From Ruminococcaceae bacterium UBA1417 (GTDB lineage: Bacteria > Bacillota > Clostridia > Oscillospirales > Acutalibacteraceae), in assembly GCA_002305575.1 (NCBI GenBank), contig DBPP01000037.1, positions 33,698 to 53,929 of the forward strand: a stretch of 20,232 nucleotides of DNA. The letters run 5' to 3'. The notes under the pieces were generated by a model. The model ran no database searches. It saw only the letters and a list, made by a program, of their open reading frames with translations, and was not told where the DNA came from. The position numbers and the translations under genes are program-made. Shown piece by piece: positions 1-7,231 of the stretch (the first letter of the stretch is position 1; the number at the start of each line of letters is the position of its first letter).

Positions 1-666
1 CATGCCCGTGCCGTCCACCATGATCGGGTTCATGGAGACGGTGGTCTTCTGGTCGTATGCCTTCGTGGTGAGGCAAACAAATTTCATCATGATCAGCGGC
101 CCGATCGCGATCACCTCGTCGAAACGTTCGCCGCTTTCAAGCAACGCCTTGAGCGGGGCGGTGACGTTGCCGTGCTCGCCGCGGGAACCGTCGTCTGTCA
201 TCAGCGTAAAGTGGTCCGAGCAGGCCTTGAATTCGTCCTCGAGAATCACAAGATCCTTGTTGCGGAAGCCGACGATGGAAGTGACCTCGGCGCCGAGCTG
301 GTGCAGCTCTTCGGCAACCGGCAGCGCGATGGCGCAGCCGACGCCGCCGCCGATTACGCAGACCTTTTTGAGGCCACCAAGACGGCTGGGCGTGCCAAGC
401 GGGCCGACAAAATCCGGCAGCGCGTCGCCTTCGTTCAGATGGTTCAGCTTTTCGGTCGTCGCGCCGACGATCTGGAAGATAATCGTCACCGAGCCATTTT
501 CCCGGTCATAGCCGGCAATGGTCAGCGGGATGCGCTCGCCGTCCGCCTCGGCGCGCAGGATGATGAATTGGCCGGGCTGCGCTTTTTTCGCAATGAGCGG
601 CGCTTCAATTTCCATCCGCGTGACGGTGGGGTTTAGCGCTTCTTTTTTTAATATGGTATACATCAT
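1..666 (-). CDS. FNR-like FAD/NAD(P)-binding oxidoreductase subunit (NfnA/SudB/PyrK-like family), partial
   Basis: The reading frame runs off the left edge, so only the first 222 codons are present. The N-terminal half is a ferredoxin-reductase-type FAD domain with the flavin motif RIPLTI at residues 45-50. The second half is an NAD(P)-binding fold with IGGGVG at about 105-110. The visible sequence ends in MVDGTGM. In this family that stretch is followed at once by the cysteine cluster (CGxCR type) binding a [2Fe-2S] centre, so the cluster should lie just outside the window. The family includes the small subunit of NADH-dependent ferredoxin:NADP oxidoreductase (NfnA), sulfide dehydrogenase SudB and PyrK; the usual partner is a GltD-like subunit encoded next door. 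Which one this is cannot be decided here. Two ATGs in tandem (666 and 663) follow a GAGAAAGG Shine-Dalgarno by about 8 nt; I took the first. Confidence 0.9.
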   Translation of the reverse strand, partial: MMYTILKKEALNPTVTRMEIEAPLIAKKAQPGQFIILRAEADGERIPLTIAGYDRENGSVTIIFQIVGATTEKLNHLNEGDALPDFVGPLGTPSRLGGLKKVCVIGGGVGCAIALPVAEELHQLGAEVTSIVGFRNKDLVILEDEFKACSDHFTLMTDDGSRGEHGNVTAPLKALLESGERFDEVIAIGPLIMMKFVCLTTKAYDQKTTVSMNPIMVDGTGM

Positions 667-768
667 TCTCAAAACCTTTCTCTCAGTTTTGCTGTTTTAG
701 CCCTGCGGCGCCATGACGAAAAAGCATGTTCGGACGCCGGATCCTGCAAAAATCGCAGAAACACCTAC

Positions 769-797
769 AGTATAGCAGAAGAAAATGCAAATTACAA
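769..797 (-). promoter_or_regulatory. Sigma-A-type promoter for the FNR-like gene
   Basis: Read on the minus strand, a TTGTAA -35 box (792-797) is followed after exactly 17 nt by TATACT (769-774), preceded by TG as in an extended -10. Transcription would begin near 762. That leaves a leader of about 95 nt before the start codon at 666. The leader contains only small stem possibilities, for example CTGC/GCAG, and nothing I recognise as a riboswitch. Confidence 0.6.
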
Positions 798-842
798 TGG
801 TGAACTGGCCAAAACTCCGGCAGATTCCAGACTTATGCGGGC

Positions 843-884
843 AAAAAAAGCCCGCTGCACCGTGCGGGCGGACGGTGCAGCGGG
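843..884 (-). terminator. Rho-independent terminator of the lipoprotein gene
   Basis: A perfect 13-bp inverted repeat, CCCGCTGCACCGT at 851-863 and its complement at 872-884, encloses an 8-nt loop. On the minus strand it is followed by C and seven T residues (843-849). It begins 8 nt after the stop codon of the lipoprotein gene, which ends at 893. The T-run exists on one side only, so the terminator works for minus-strand transcription and insulates the downstream FNR-like gene. Confidence 0.93.
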
Positions 885-892
885 AAAAGGCG

Positions 893-1657
893 CTATGCCA
901 GCGCGATGGAGCGGATGGAATAGGTAAGAAGGGAATTGCCTTCGCGTGTGTTGGGGACGAGCACAGCCGTGAACGAGGCGACGGCCTGGCCGTTGGCCTC
1001 GGAAATCAGGTCGGCTTTGAGCTTGAGCGTATCGTCCTGCGCGGTGCTGTCACGTACGGCGACGCTGTAGCCACCGCCGCTGAGCGGGCGCGAATAGGCG
1101 TCCGCGTCGGCGTCGTACTGGATTTCGCCGCTGAGCGATTCCGGAATTTCCGGCAGATCACCGGCAGTTTCAAACAGGCCCGAGGCAATCTCCTCCACGA
1201 CGCCGCGCGAGAGCATCAGTGCGTTGCCAACGGTTTCCGCGCTGTAAAAATCGAGCCCGCAGCCGTCGATCGCGAAAGATACGGTTTGCCAGAAGTATGC
1301 CGGGTTTTCCACGTCGAAGGTGCCGCCGTTCAAAATGGCCAGCATATGCGCCTGAAGCAGCGGGTACATCGCCTCCACTTCGACGGAAACCGCGCCGGCT
1401 TCGGCGTCCTGCGCACCGGATTGCGCATGGGATTCTGTGTCGGATGCCGTGCCCGGCGCCGGGCTTTCGGAAGCCTGCGGCGTGGGCGTGGCCTCCGGTG
1501 CAGGGGTCGGCGTGGCTTCCGGCGCGGCGGTCGGTTCCGGTGTGGCCTGGGGCGCCGACGCGCTTTCGCCGGCCTGGCAGGCGGTCAGGCAAAGGACCAG
1601 CACGAGGGCGCACAAAATGGCAAAATGACTGCGTTTTTGGCGTAAAAGGGTTTTCAA
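893..1657 (-). CDS. Putative lipoprotein with proline/threonine-rich linker, function unknown
   Basis: This encodes a 254-residue secreted lipoprotein. Residues 1-11 are basic, 12-23 hydrophobic, and the lipobox LTAC ends at Cys27, the predicted lipidation site for signal peptidase II. A low-complexity Pro/Ala/Thr/Glu linker spans about 28-88 and contains an exact tandem duplication of APEATPTP (45-60). It probably spaces the C-terminal domain (about 90-254) away from the membrane. I do not recognise that domain. It begins with a helix-like YPLLQAHMLAILNGG stretch and has no visible catalytic motif. The frame is open upstream to an ATG at 1840, but I place the start at TTG 1657. The start there gives a normal signal peptide and has AAAGGAGA 8 nt upstream, whereas the longer form would bury the signal sequence. 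It is monocistronic and divergent from pyrH. Confidence 0.82.
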   Translation of the reverse strand: MKTLLRQKRSHFAILCALVLVLCLTACQAGESASAPQATPEPTAAPEATPTPAPEATPTPQASESPAPGTASDTESHAQSGAQDAEAGAVSVEVEAMYPLLQAHMLAILNGGTFDVENPAYFWQTVSFAIDGCGLDFYSAETVGNALMLSRGVVEEIASGLFETAGDLPEIPESLSGEIQYDADADAYSRPLSGGGYSVAVRDSTAQDDTLKLKADLISEANGQAVASFTAVLVPNTREGNSLLTYSIRSIALA

Positions 1658-1665
1658 CGGGATCG

Positions 1666-1673
1666 TCTCCTTT
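1666..1673 (-). promoter_or_regulatory. Ribosome binding site deciding the TTG start of the lipoprotein
   Basis: AAAGGAGA on the minus strand lies 8 nt before TTG 1657. It supports this non-ATG start over the upstream ATG at 1840, which lacks a comparable site and would place about 60 unrelated residues before the signal peptide. Confidence 0.75.
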
Positions 1674-1730
1674 GGTGGAAAGTGCGGGGCGCGTCCGGAC
1701 TTTTTTCTGGCTGCACCGCAAAAGGCGGCG

Positions 1731-1749
1731 AAATACGACCGCCGTATTT
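1731..1749. repeat. Inverted repeat AAATACG-N5-CGTATTT in the lipoprotein leader
   Basis: Two perfect 7-bp arms (1731-1737 and 1743-1749) surround a 5-nt centre. The element lies about 10-30 nt downstream of the predicted transcription start of the lipoprotein gene. It could be an operator-like dyad or an RNA hairpin. A T-run follows it only on the plus strand, where no gene ends nearby, so I do not call it a terminator. Confidence 0.5.
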
Positions 1750-1766
1750 TTTGTAGGATACGGTCA

Positions 1767-1795
1767 ATTATAGGGGCAATGTATGAACTGCGTTT
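1767..1795 (-). promoter_or_regulatory. Probable promoter of the lipoprotein gene (consensus -10, weak -35)
   Basis: The minus strand carries a perfect TATAAT at 1767-1772. At 17-nt spacing the -35 position (1790-1795) reads AAACGC, a poor match, so the site may need an activator or an alternative spacing (TTCAAA lies 3 nt further upstream). It sits back-to-back with the pyrH promoter. Confidence 0.45.
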
Positions 1796-1852
1796 GAAAA
1801 TTCCGCCCGAAAATAAAAGTTTTTTCAAATCCGTAAACATTTCAAGAAAGGC

Positions 1853-1881
1853 TTTACAAATACAGAGGCCTCATGTAAAAT
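1853..1881 (+). promoter_or_regulatory. Sigma-A-type promoter of the pyrH-polC cluster
   Basis: TTTACA (1853-1858) and TAAAAT (1876-1881) are separated by exactly 17 nt, 65 nt before the pyrH start. It is the only convincing promoter I found for the pyrH-to-polC run. The predicted start near 1888 leaves a leader of about 58 nt. Confidence 0.65.
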
Positions 1882-1897
1882 AAATATAAGTGTAACT

Positions 1898-1910
1898 GCG
1901 CGCGGCGCGC
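1898..1910 (+). repeat. GC-only hairpin in the pyrH leader
   Basis: GCGCG-CGG-CGCGC can fold into a 5-bp GC stem with a 3-nt loop near the 5' end of the predicted pyrH transcript. The stretch is also a short direct repeat of CGCGCGG. No U-tract follows, so it is not a terminator; a role in stabilising or processing the 5' end is only a guess. Confidence 0.4.
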
Positions 1911-1945
1911 GGCAATGACTATAGCAATGAAATGAGGAAACATGT

Positions 1946-2656
1946 ATGGGACTCAAGTACAAAAGGGTGCTGCTGAAGCTCAGCGGCGAATCGCTTTCGG
2001 GCAGCATCGGACACGGCATTGATTTCGATACGGTTGTAAAAATCTGTGAGCCGATCAAAAAAATCGTCGACATGGGCTGCGAGGTTGCCATTGTTGTCGG
2101 CGGCGGCAACTTCTGGCGTGGCCGCAACAGCGGCAGCATGGACCGCACCCGTGCTGACCACATGGGGATGCTCGCGACGGTCATCAACGCGCTCGGCGTG
2201 GCAGACGGCCTTGAGCAGGTCGGTCTGGACGTGCGTGTGCAGACCGCCATTGCGATGCAGGAAGTGGCGGAGCCGTACATCCGCAATCGGGCGGTACGCC
2301 ATCTGGAGAAGGGGCGCGTCGTAGTGTTCGGCTGCGGCACGGGCAACCCGTTCTTCTCCACCGATACCGGCGCGGCTCTGCGCGGTGCGGAAATTGACGC
2401 GGAGGTCATCCTCAAGGCGACGATGGTGGACGGCGTGTATGATTCCGACCCCAAGAAGAACCCGAATGCCAAGAAGTACGACCACCTTACCTATATGGAT
2501 ATCCTCAACCGCAACCTGCAGGTGATGGATATGACGGCGGCGTCCTTCTGTAAGGACCGCGGCATCCCGTTCCTTGTGTTCAGCATTGCGGATCCGGAGA
2601 ACATCGTCCGCGCGGTTTGCGGCGAGAATGTCGGCACGGTGATCGAGAACGCCTGA
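1946..2656 (+). CDS. pyrH: UMP kinase
   Basis: PyrH phosphorylates UMP to UDP with ATP in pyrimidine nucleotide synthesis and is a cytosolic hexamer of the amino acid kinase fold. The 236-residue product has the family's normal length. The N-terminal phosphate-binding KLSGES is at 11-16, followed by a GGGNFWRG loop, an ADHMGMLAT segment and the nucleotide-binding GTGNPFFSTDT. The C-terminal half has KATMVDGVYDSDPKKNP and MDMTA. ATG 1946 is preceded by GAGGA at 7 nt. The gene heads the operon, directly behind its own promoter. In many Firmicutes pyrH follows rpsB and tsf; here it follows a divergent lipoprotein gene instead. A Cys replaces the more usual Ala or Gly just before GTGNP, probably harmless. 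Confidence 0.97.
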   Translation: MGLKYKRVLLKLSGESLSGSIGHGIDFDTVVKICEPIKKIVDMGCEVAIVVGGGNFWRGRNSGSMDRTRADHMGMLATVINALGVADGLEQVGLDVRVQTAIAMQEVAEPYIRNRAVRHLEKGRVVVFGCGTGNPFFSTDTGAALRGAEIDAEVILKATMVDGVYDSDPKKNPNAKKYDHLTYMDILNRNLQVMDMTAASFCKDRGIPFLVFSIADPENIVRAVCGENVGTVIENA

Positions 2657-2676
2657 TCGGCGGTTTTCCGGGGAGG

Positions 2677-2690
2677 GCCGTTTAAACGGC
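2677..2690 (+). repeat. Perfect 14-bp palindrome between pyrH and frr
   Basis: GCCGTTTAAACGGC reads the same on both strands and could form a 5-bp stem with a TTAA loop. It is followed by ATTTTACAAATTTTTATAAGG, which leads into the frr ribosome binding site. The T-rich stretch is interrupted, so termination would be partial at best. It could be a weak attenuator, a processing site or a protein-binding site. Confidence 0.45.
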
Positions 2691-2725
2691 ATTTTACAAA
2701 TTTTTATAAGGATAGGTGCATAGAT

Positions 2726-3280
2726 ATGAAAGAAGTACTGGCCAAGGCCGAAAGCAAAATGAACAAGACCATCCAGAGACTCGAAGGGGATTATGCCGCC
2801 ATCCGCGCGGGCCGCGCCAACCCGGCTGTGCTCGATAAGGTTACGGTGGATTATTATGGCGCGCCGACGCCGATTAACCAGCTGGCAGCCGTCTCCGTTA
2901 CGGAAGCGCGTGTGCTGACCATCCAGCCGTGGGACGGCTCCGTTTGCCGTGCGATCGAGCGTGCGATCCAGACCTCGGATATCGGCATCAACCCGCAGTC
3001 GGACGGCAAGACGATCCGCCTGATTTTCCCGCCGCTCACGGAGGAGAAGCGCAAGGAAATCGTCAAGGAAGTCAGCAAAATGGCTGAAGAAGCGAAAGTG
3101 GCGCTGCGCTCCATCCGCCGCGACGCGATTGAAAAGCTCAAGGCGATGAAAAAGGATGGCGAGCTCACCGAGGATGACCTCAAACAGGCCGAAAAGAAGG
3201 CGCAGGATATCACGGATAAGAGCACCAAAATCGTGGATGAGCGTTCGCAGGCGAAGCAGAAGGAAGTCCTGACCATCTGA
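2726..3280 (+). CDS. frr: Ribosome recycling factor
   Basis: RRF acts with EF-G to split the post-termination ribosome so its subunits can be reused. The 184-residue product matches the usual length (about 185) along its whole span. It has the N-terminal helix ending in IRAGRANPAVLDKV (about 27-40), the YYGAPTPINQLAAVSV segment of the beta domain, TIQPWD, and the long C-terminal coiled helices with PPLTEEKRKEIVK and RRDAIEKLK. ATG 2726 is preceded by AAGG and AGGTG about 7 nt upstream. It lies 69 nt after pyrH, the usual gene order. A palindrome sits in that gap. Confidence 0.97.
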   Translation: MKEVLAKAESKMNKTIQRLEGDYAAIRAGRANPAVLDKVTVDYYGAPTPINQLAAVSVTEARVLTIQPWDGSVCRAIERAIQTSDIGINPQSDGKTIRLIFPPLTEEKRKEIVKEVSKMAEEAKVALRSIRRDAIEKLKAMKKDGELTEDDLKQAEKKAQDITDKSTKIVDERSQAKQKEVLTI

Positions 3281-3299
3281 TTTTCGGCATTTCCGAAAA
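3281..3299 (+). repeat. Hairpin immediately after the frr stop codon
   Basis: TTTTCGG (3281-3287) pairs perfectly with CCGAAAA (3293-3299) around a CATTT loop, starting at the base after the frr stop. No T-run follows on the plus strand, so it is unlikely to terminate transcription. It may protect the frr mRNA 3' end or tune expression between frr and uppS. Confidence 0.45.
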
Positions 3300-3323
3300 A
3301 CAGAGGAAAGGGCGAAGTGGGCA

Positions 3324-4049
3324 ATGGCAATTCAGAAAAAAACGGAGCCGGCGGCTGTTCCGCAGCACATCGGCATCATTATGGACGGCAACGGCAGGTG
3401 GGCGAAAAAGCGCGGCCTGCCGCGCACAGCCGGACACACCGCCGGTGCGGCGAACTTTCGCACCATCACGCGGTACGCCGCGTCTATCGGCGTAAAATAT
3501 CTCACGCTTTACGCGTTTTCAACCGAAAACTGGAGCCGTCCTGCGGAGGAGGTTTCCGCGCTGATGAAGCTGTTCCACCAATATCTGGAGGAAGCGCTGC
3601 GCGACTTTATGGACGAAAATATCCGCGTGCGCTTCATCGGCGATATTTCCGCGTTCAGTCCGGATCTGCAGGCGCTCATCCGCCGTGTTGAGGAGGCGAG
3701 CGCCTCCAAAACCGGCATGGTGCTGAACCTTGCCATGAATTACGGTGGCCGCGCGGAGATCACACATGCCGCGCAGGTGTTGGCGCAGCGCGTGCGGGAT
3801 GGTGCGCTCAACCCGGAAGACATCACGGAAGCGATGCTTTCCGACGCGCTGTTTACGGCCGGCCAGCCGGATCCTGACCTGATCATCCGCCCCAGCGGTG
3901 AAAAACGGCTCTCCAACTTTCTCTTGTGGCAAAGCGCTTACGCGGAGTTTGTCTCCTTCAATATCCTATGGCCCGATTTTAAGCCCAGGCATCTGGACGA
4001 GGCAATCGAACAATTCCGCAATCGGGATCGGCGCTTTGGCGGCGTGTAA
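3324..4049 (+). CDS. uppS: Isoprenyl transferase / undecaprenyl diphosphate synthase
   Basis: UppS condenses isopentenyl diphosphate onto farnesyl diphosphate with cis stereochemistry to make the C55 lipid carrier for peptidoglycan and wall polymers. The 241-residue product carries the signature IIMDGNGRWAKKRG with the catalytic Asp at 21. It also has YAFSTENW, MNYGGRAEI and the substrate-binding RPSGEKRLSNFLLWQSAYAE (from Arg189), with Pro where Thr is commoner. ATG 3324 follows an AAAGGG run at a rather long 11 nt. The gene lies 43 nt after frr and 31 nt before cdsA. Its substrates trace back to the dxr and ispG products further along the same operon. Confidence 0.96.
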   Translation: MAIQKKTEPAAVPQHIGIIMDGNGRWAKKRGLPRTAGHTAGAANFRTITRYAASIGVKYLTLYAFSTENWSRPAEEVSALMKLFHQYLEEALRDFMDENIRVRFIGDISAFSPDLQALIRRVEEASASKTGMVLNLAMNYGGRAEITHAAQVLAQRVRDGALNPEDITEAMLSDALFTAGQPDPDLIIRPSGEKRLSNFLLWQSAYAEFVSFNILWPDFKPRHLDEAIEQFRNRDRRFGGV

Positions 4050-4080
4050 GCCGCAACTTTCGCACAGGAAAGGAACTCGT

Positions 4081-4902
4081 ATGAAAGACAGGGTTTTATC
4101 CGGAGCTATTCTGGTTATCTTTTTTCTTGCAATTATCGTTTTCAACCGTTCGTTCCCGCTGGCGCTGAATATTGCGATTGCGCTGATTTCGGCGCTCGGC
4201 GTCTTTGAGGTGATCAAGGCGCTCGGGTTTTCCAGACGCTGGTACATCACGGCGCCGAGCATGGTGACGGCGGTTCTCGTGCAATTCGTTGAATTTCAGG
4301 ACGCCAACCTGTATATTTACGCGGCGTTCACGGCGTGCGTATTCGGCGCGCTGCTCGCCAACCACAAGGAAATCACGTTCAAGGAGATCGCCGTCGTGTA
4401 CAGCATGGTGGTGATTATCCCGCTCGGTCTGCAAACCATTGTGCTTGTGCGCGGGTTGCACGCGGAGCATGGGATGTTTTATGCGCTGATCTGCGTTTTT
4501 GCGGCGTGGATTCCCGATTGCGGCGCGTTTTTTGCCGGCAAGTTTTTTGGCCGCCACAAGCTGTGCCCGTACATCAGTCCGAAAAAGACTGTGGAAGGGA
4601 TGATCGGCGGCGTAATTTCCAGCGTTGTGGTGCTGGAAATCTGGGGCTGGGCATTTGCGGAAATCCTGTATGGCGGCACGCGGCAGGTCAACCTGCTGAC
4701 GCTGTTCATCATCGGCTTTTTCGGCGCGCTGGTTTCCGTGCTCGGCGACCTGAGCTTTTCGCTCATCAAGCGCAGCTGTCACATCAAGGATTTTGGCAAC
4801 GTGATCCCGGGGCACGGCGGCGTGCTCGACCGTTTTGACAGCGTGATTTTTACGGCGCCGTTTGTTTACCTCGTGCTGCGGCTGCTGCCGATGGTGCCCT
4901 GA
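4081..4902 (+). CDS. cdsA: Phosphatidate cytidylyltransferase (CDP-diacylglycerol synthase)
   Basis: CdsA makes CDP-diacylglycerol from phosphatidic acid and CTP, the branch point for phospholipid headgroups. The 273-residue product is a polytopic membrane protein with many hydrophobic stretches, the first at about 5-22. The C-terminal half has WIPDCGAFFAGKFFG, SPKKTVEGMIGG and the full CDS signature from Ser227 to Asp253 (SLIKR, then KDFGN, IPGHGG, LDRFD). ATG 4081 is preceded by AAAGGAA with 6-7 nt spacing. The frame is open further upstream to 3898, but that would overlap uppS by 150 nt and add non-family sequence. It is followed by dxr after 18 nt. Confidence 0.95.
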   Translation: MKDRVLSGAILVIFFLAIIVFNRSFPLALNIAIALISALGVFEVIKALGFSRRWYITAPSMVTAVLVQFVEFQDANLYIYAAFTACVFGALLANHKEITFKEIAVVYSMVVIIPLGLQTIVLVRGLHAEHGMFYALICVFAAWIPDCGAFFAGKFFGRHKLCPYISPKKTVEGMIGGVISSVVVLEIWGWAFAEILYGGTRQVNLLTLFIIGFFGALVSVLGDLSFSLIKRSCHIKDFGNVIPGHGGVLDRFDSVIFTAPFVYLVLRLLPMVP

Positions 4903-4920
4903 AGGAAAGGATTGTGACCC

Positions 4921-6087
4921 ATGAAAAAACTGGCTTTGCTCGGTTCTACGGGCTCTATCGGCACGCAGGCGCTGGACGTCGTGCGCTGCATACAGAAGGA
5001 GGGGGACGACAGCGTCGAAGTGACGGCGCTGGCCGCGCACTCCAATATCCGGCTTCTGGAAGCGCAGATCCGGGAATTCAAACCGCAAGCTGTTGCGGTT
5101 TTTGATTTGCAGGCCGCGCAGCAGCTCCGCGCTGCCGTGCGCGATCTCGATGTTCAGGTGTACAGCGGCATGGAGGGCCTGTGTGCGCTGGCTGCTTTGG
5201 AAGGGGCGGACATCGTGCTGAATTCCGTTGTCGGCATGGTCGGTCTGGAGCCGACGCTTGCGGCGCTGCGCGCCAAGAAGCAGCTTGCCCTTGCCAATAA
5301 GGAGACGCTTGTCGCGGGCGGCGCACTCGTTATGGAGGCCGCAAGGGAAAACGGGATCGAAATCCTGCCAGTGGACAGCGAGCATTCCGCAATTTTTCAA
5401 TGTTTGCAGGGAATGCATACAAAAAAGGACTTGAACCGGATCATACTAACAGCGTCCGGCGGGCCGTTTTTCGGCCGGGATCGCGCGGCGTTGCGCGATG
5501 TCCACCCGGCCGATGCGCTCAAGCATCCAAACTGGGACATGGGCGCCAAGGTGACAATCGACAGTTCCACGCTGATGAATAAGGGCTTGGAATTTATCGA
5601 GGCCAAGTGGCTGTTCGATATGGCGCCGGAGGACATCGACGTTGTGGTGCACCGGGAGAGCATCGTCCATTCGCTGATTGAATATCGCGACCATTCGGTG
5701 ATCGCGCAGCTCGGCGTACCCGATATGCGGATCCCGATCCAGTATGCGCTGACCTATCCGCGCCGCTATGCATCGCCTGTTCGGCAGCTGGACCTCGCCG
5801 ATTGGCAGAAACTCACGTTTTTCCGGCCTGACGAGGAAACGTTCACGTGCTTTGGGGCCTGTAAGCGGGCGATTCAGCGCGGTGGTACGGTGCCGGCGGC
5901 GGTGAACGGCGCGAACGAAGCGGCGGTGTCTCTGTTCCTGAAGGAAAAGATCAGTTGGCTCGAGATCGGTGAGGCGGTCTGCGCGGTGGCCGATGCGTTC
6001 CCGGCGCAGCCCGCCACGTGTGTGGCGGATGTGCTGGAGGCGGACCGCGCCGCACGCGCTTATGTTACGGAAAAATTCTGCAGGTAA
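4921..6087 (+). CDS. dxr: 1-deoxy-D-xylulose-5-phosphate reductoisomerase
   Basis: Dxr converts DXP to 2-C-methyl-D-erythritol 4-phosphate using NADPH, the committed step of the MEP isoprenoid pathway. The 388-residue product begins with the Rossmann motif LGSTGSIGTQALDV (7-20). It carries the metal-site residues Asp152 and Glu154 in PVDSEHSAIFQ, and Glu224 in MNKGLEFIEAKWLF. The active-site loop is present as KHPNWDMGAKVTIDSST, followed by VHRESIVHSLIEY and PAAVNGANEAAV. ATG 4921 follows an AGGAAAGGA site. Gaps of 18 nt to cdsA and 12 nt to rseP support co-transcription. ispG of the same pathway is two genes on. Confidence 0.97.
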   Translation: MKKLALLGSTGSIGTQALDVVRCIQKEGDDSVEVTALAAHSNIRLLEAQIREFKPQAVAVFDLQAAQQLRAAVRDLDVQVYSGMEGLCALAALEGADIVLNSVVGMVGLEPTLAALRAKKQLALANKETLVAGGALVMEAARENGIEILPVDSEHSAIFQCLQGMHTKKDLNRIILTASGGPFFGRDRAALRDVHPADALKHPNWDMGAKVTIDSSTLMNKGLEFIEAKWLFDMAPEDIDVVVHRESIVHSLIEYRDHSVIAQLGVPDMRIPIQYALTYPRRYASPVRQLDLADWQKLTFFRPDEETFTCFGACKRAIQRGGTVPAAVNGANEAAVSLFLKEKISWLEIGEAVCAVADAFPAQPATCVADVLEADRAARAYVTEKFCR

Positions 6088-6094
6088 AGGGGGG
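6086..6094 (+). promoter_or_regulatory. Ribosome binding site deciding the rseP TTG start
   Basis: AAAGGGGGG overlaps the last bases of the dxr stop codon and lies 5 nt before TTG 6100. It makes this rare start codon credible and suggests the ribosome finishing dxr could initiate rseP nearby. Confidence 0.7.
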
Positions 6095-6099
6095 TCTCT

Positions 6100-7194
6100 T
6101 TGAATACGGTTGTGCAGGGGATACTGCTTGGGGTAATCGGTGTATTGCTGTTTGGGCTGATCATCTTCATCCACGAGTTCGGCCATTTTTTTACGGCGAA
6201 GCTCAGCCGCGTGCGCGTCAATGAGTTTGCCATCGGCATGGGGCCGAAGCTGTTTTCGTTTACGCGCGGGGAGACGCAGTATGCGCTGCGGCTTCTGCCC
6301 ATCGGCGGCTACTGCGCGATGGAGGGTGAGGATGAAAAGAGCGACGATCCGCATGCATTCGGCAACCGGCCAATCTGGCAGCGGATCATCATCGTTGCGG
6401 CCGGCGGCGTGATGAACATCCTGCTTGCCATTCTCATGATGATGGTGCTGCGGGGGCAGACCGACGTGTTTGCGACGACGCAGATCGCGCGCTTTACGGA
6501 GGGTTCTGCGCTCGAAGCGGCGGGGATGCAGGCCGGCGACGTGATCACATCCATAGACGATTACGCGGTGTTCACCGACCAGGATCTTTCGTTTGCGCTC
6601 AGCATGGCTTCTTTGGACGCCACAGGGGAGACGACGGTGCTCGACTTTACCGTCAAGCGCGGGGGTGAAACGCTCCGGTTTGACGATGTGACGGTGAATT
6701 TGACGCAGACAGAGGATGGCAAGAGCCACATTGTACTGGATTTCTACGTGGTTGGCGAGGAACGGACGGTATGGACGGTTGTGAAGAAATCCTTTGCCGA
6801 TACGGTTTCCACGGTGCGCATGGTGTATGCAAGTCTGTTTGGCCTTGTGACCGGGCGCTTCGGCTTCAACGAGATGGCCGGGCCGGTCGGTACGGCGCAG
6901 GCCGTCACGCAGGTGGCGAGCGCCGGGCTCGAGAGCAGCTTTGGCGATGCGGTGAACAACATCCTGTATATCATGCTGATCCTTTCAGTGAACCTCGGCA
7001 TTGTGAATTTGCTGCCGCTGCCGGCGCTTGATGGCGGGCGGATCGTATTCCTGCTGATTGAGGTGATTTTCCGGCGTCCGGTTCCGGCGCGTTACGAGCG
7101 CTGGGTGCACGCGGGCGGTTTTGCGCTGCTTTTGTGCTTGATGGTGGCGGTGACGTTCAACGACATCGCCCGGATTGTGACGGGCGGGGGCTGA
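6100..7194 (+). CDS. rseP: RIP metalloprotease RseP/RasP family (site-2 protease)
   Basis: This intramembrane zinc protease cleaves transmembrane segments of anti-sigma factors, signal peptides and similar substrates. The 364-residue product has the HEFGH zinc motif (His25, Glu26, His29) inside the first membrane helix. A second hydrophobic helix lies near 100-120 and a PDZ domain at about 120-200 (GSALEAAGMQAGDVITSID). The third zinc ligand is Asp311 in LPLPALDGGR, followed by a last helix near the C-terminus. It has one PDZ domain, usual for Gram-positive members. The start is TTG 6100, 5 nt after AAAGGGGGG; no in-frame ATG would preserve the first helix. The position between dxr and ispG is common in Firmicutes. 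Confidence 0.94.
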   Translation: MNTVVQGILLGVIGVLLFGLIIFIHEFGHFFTAKLSRVRVNEFAIGMGPKLFSFTRGETQYALRLLPIGGYCAMEGEDEKSDDPHAFGNRPIWQRIIIVAAGGVMNILLAILMMMVLRGQTDVFATTQIARFTEGSALEAAGMQAGDVITSIDDYAVFTDQDLSFALSMASLDATGETTVLDFTVKRGGETLRFDDVTVNLTQTEDGKSHIVLDFYVVGEERTVWTVVKKSFADTVSTVRMVYASLFGLVTGRFGFNEMAGPVGTAQAVTQVASAGLESSFGDAVNNILYIMLILSVNLGIVNLLPLPALDGGRIVFLLIEVIFRRPVPARYERWVHAGGFALLLCLMVAVTFNDIARIVTGGG

Positions 7195-7200
7195 GGATAA

Positions 7201-7216
7201 GGGCGGCGGGCCGCCC
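7201..7216 (+). repeat. Strong GC hairpin between rseP and ispG
   Basis: GGGCGGCGGGCCGCCC is an inverted repeat able to form a 6-bp all-GC stem with a CGGG tetraloop. It ends 2 nt before the AAAGGA (7219-7224) that serves ispG. There is no following U-tract. It may influence translation start or mRNA processing rather than termination. Confidence 0.5.
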
Positions 7217-7231
7217 GGAAAGGACAGGGAA

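Noticed and set aside
785..1645. Long plus-strand open frame opposite the lipoprotein, rich in Arg and Gly
   Set aside because: It is the complement of the Pro/Ala/Thr-rich linker and lipoprotein domain. It has no family motif, it crosses the terminator stem, and its composition is what GC-rich antisense frames produce.
3898..4080. N-terminal extension of cdsA back to an ATG inside uppS
   Set aside because: It would overlap uppS by 150 nt and add residues unlike CdsA, while ATG 4081 has a good Shine-Dalgarno and gives the normal membrane-helix start.
4096..5418. 440-codon minus-strand open frame across cdsA and dxr
   Set aside because: It is antisense to two clear enzymes. Its His/Arg-rich composition is typical of a shadow frame.
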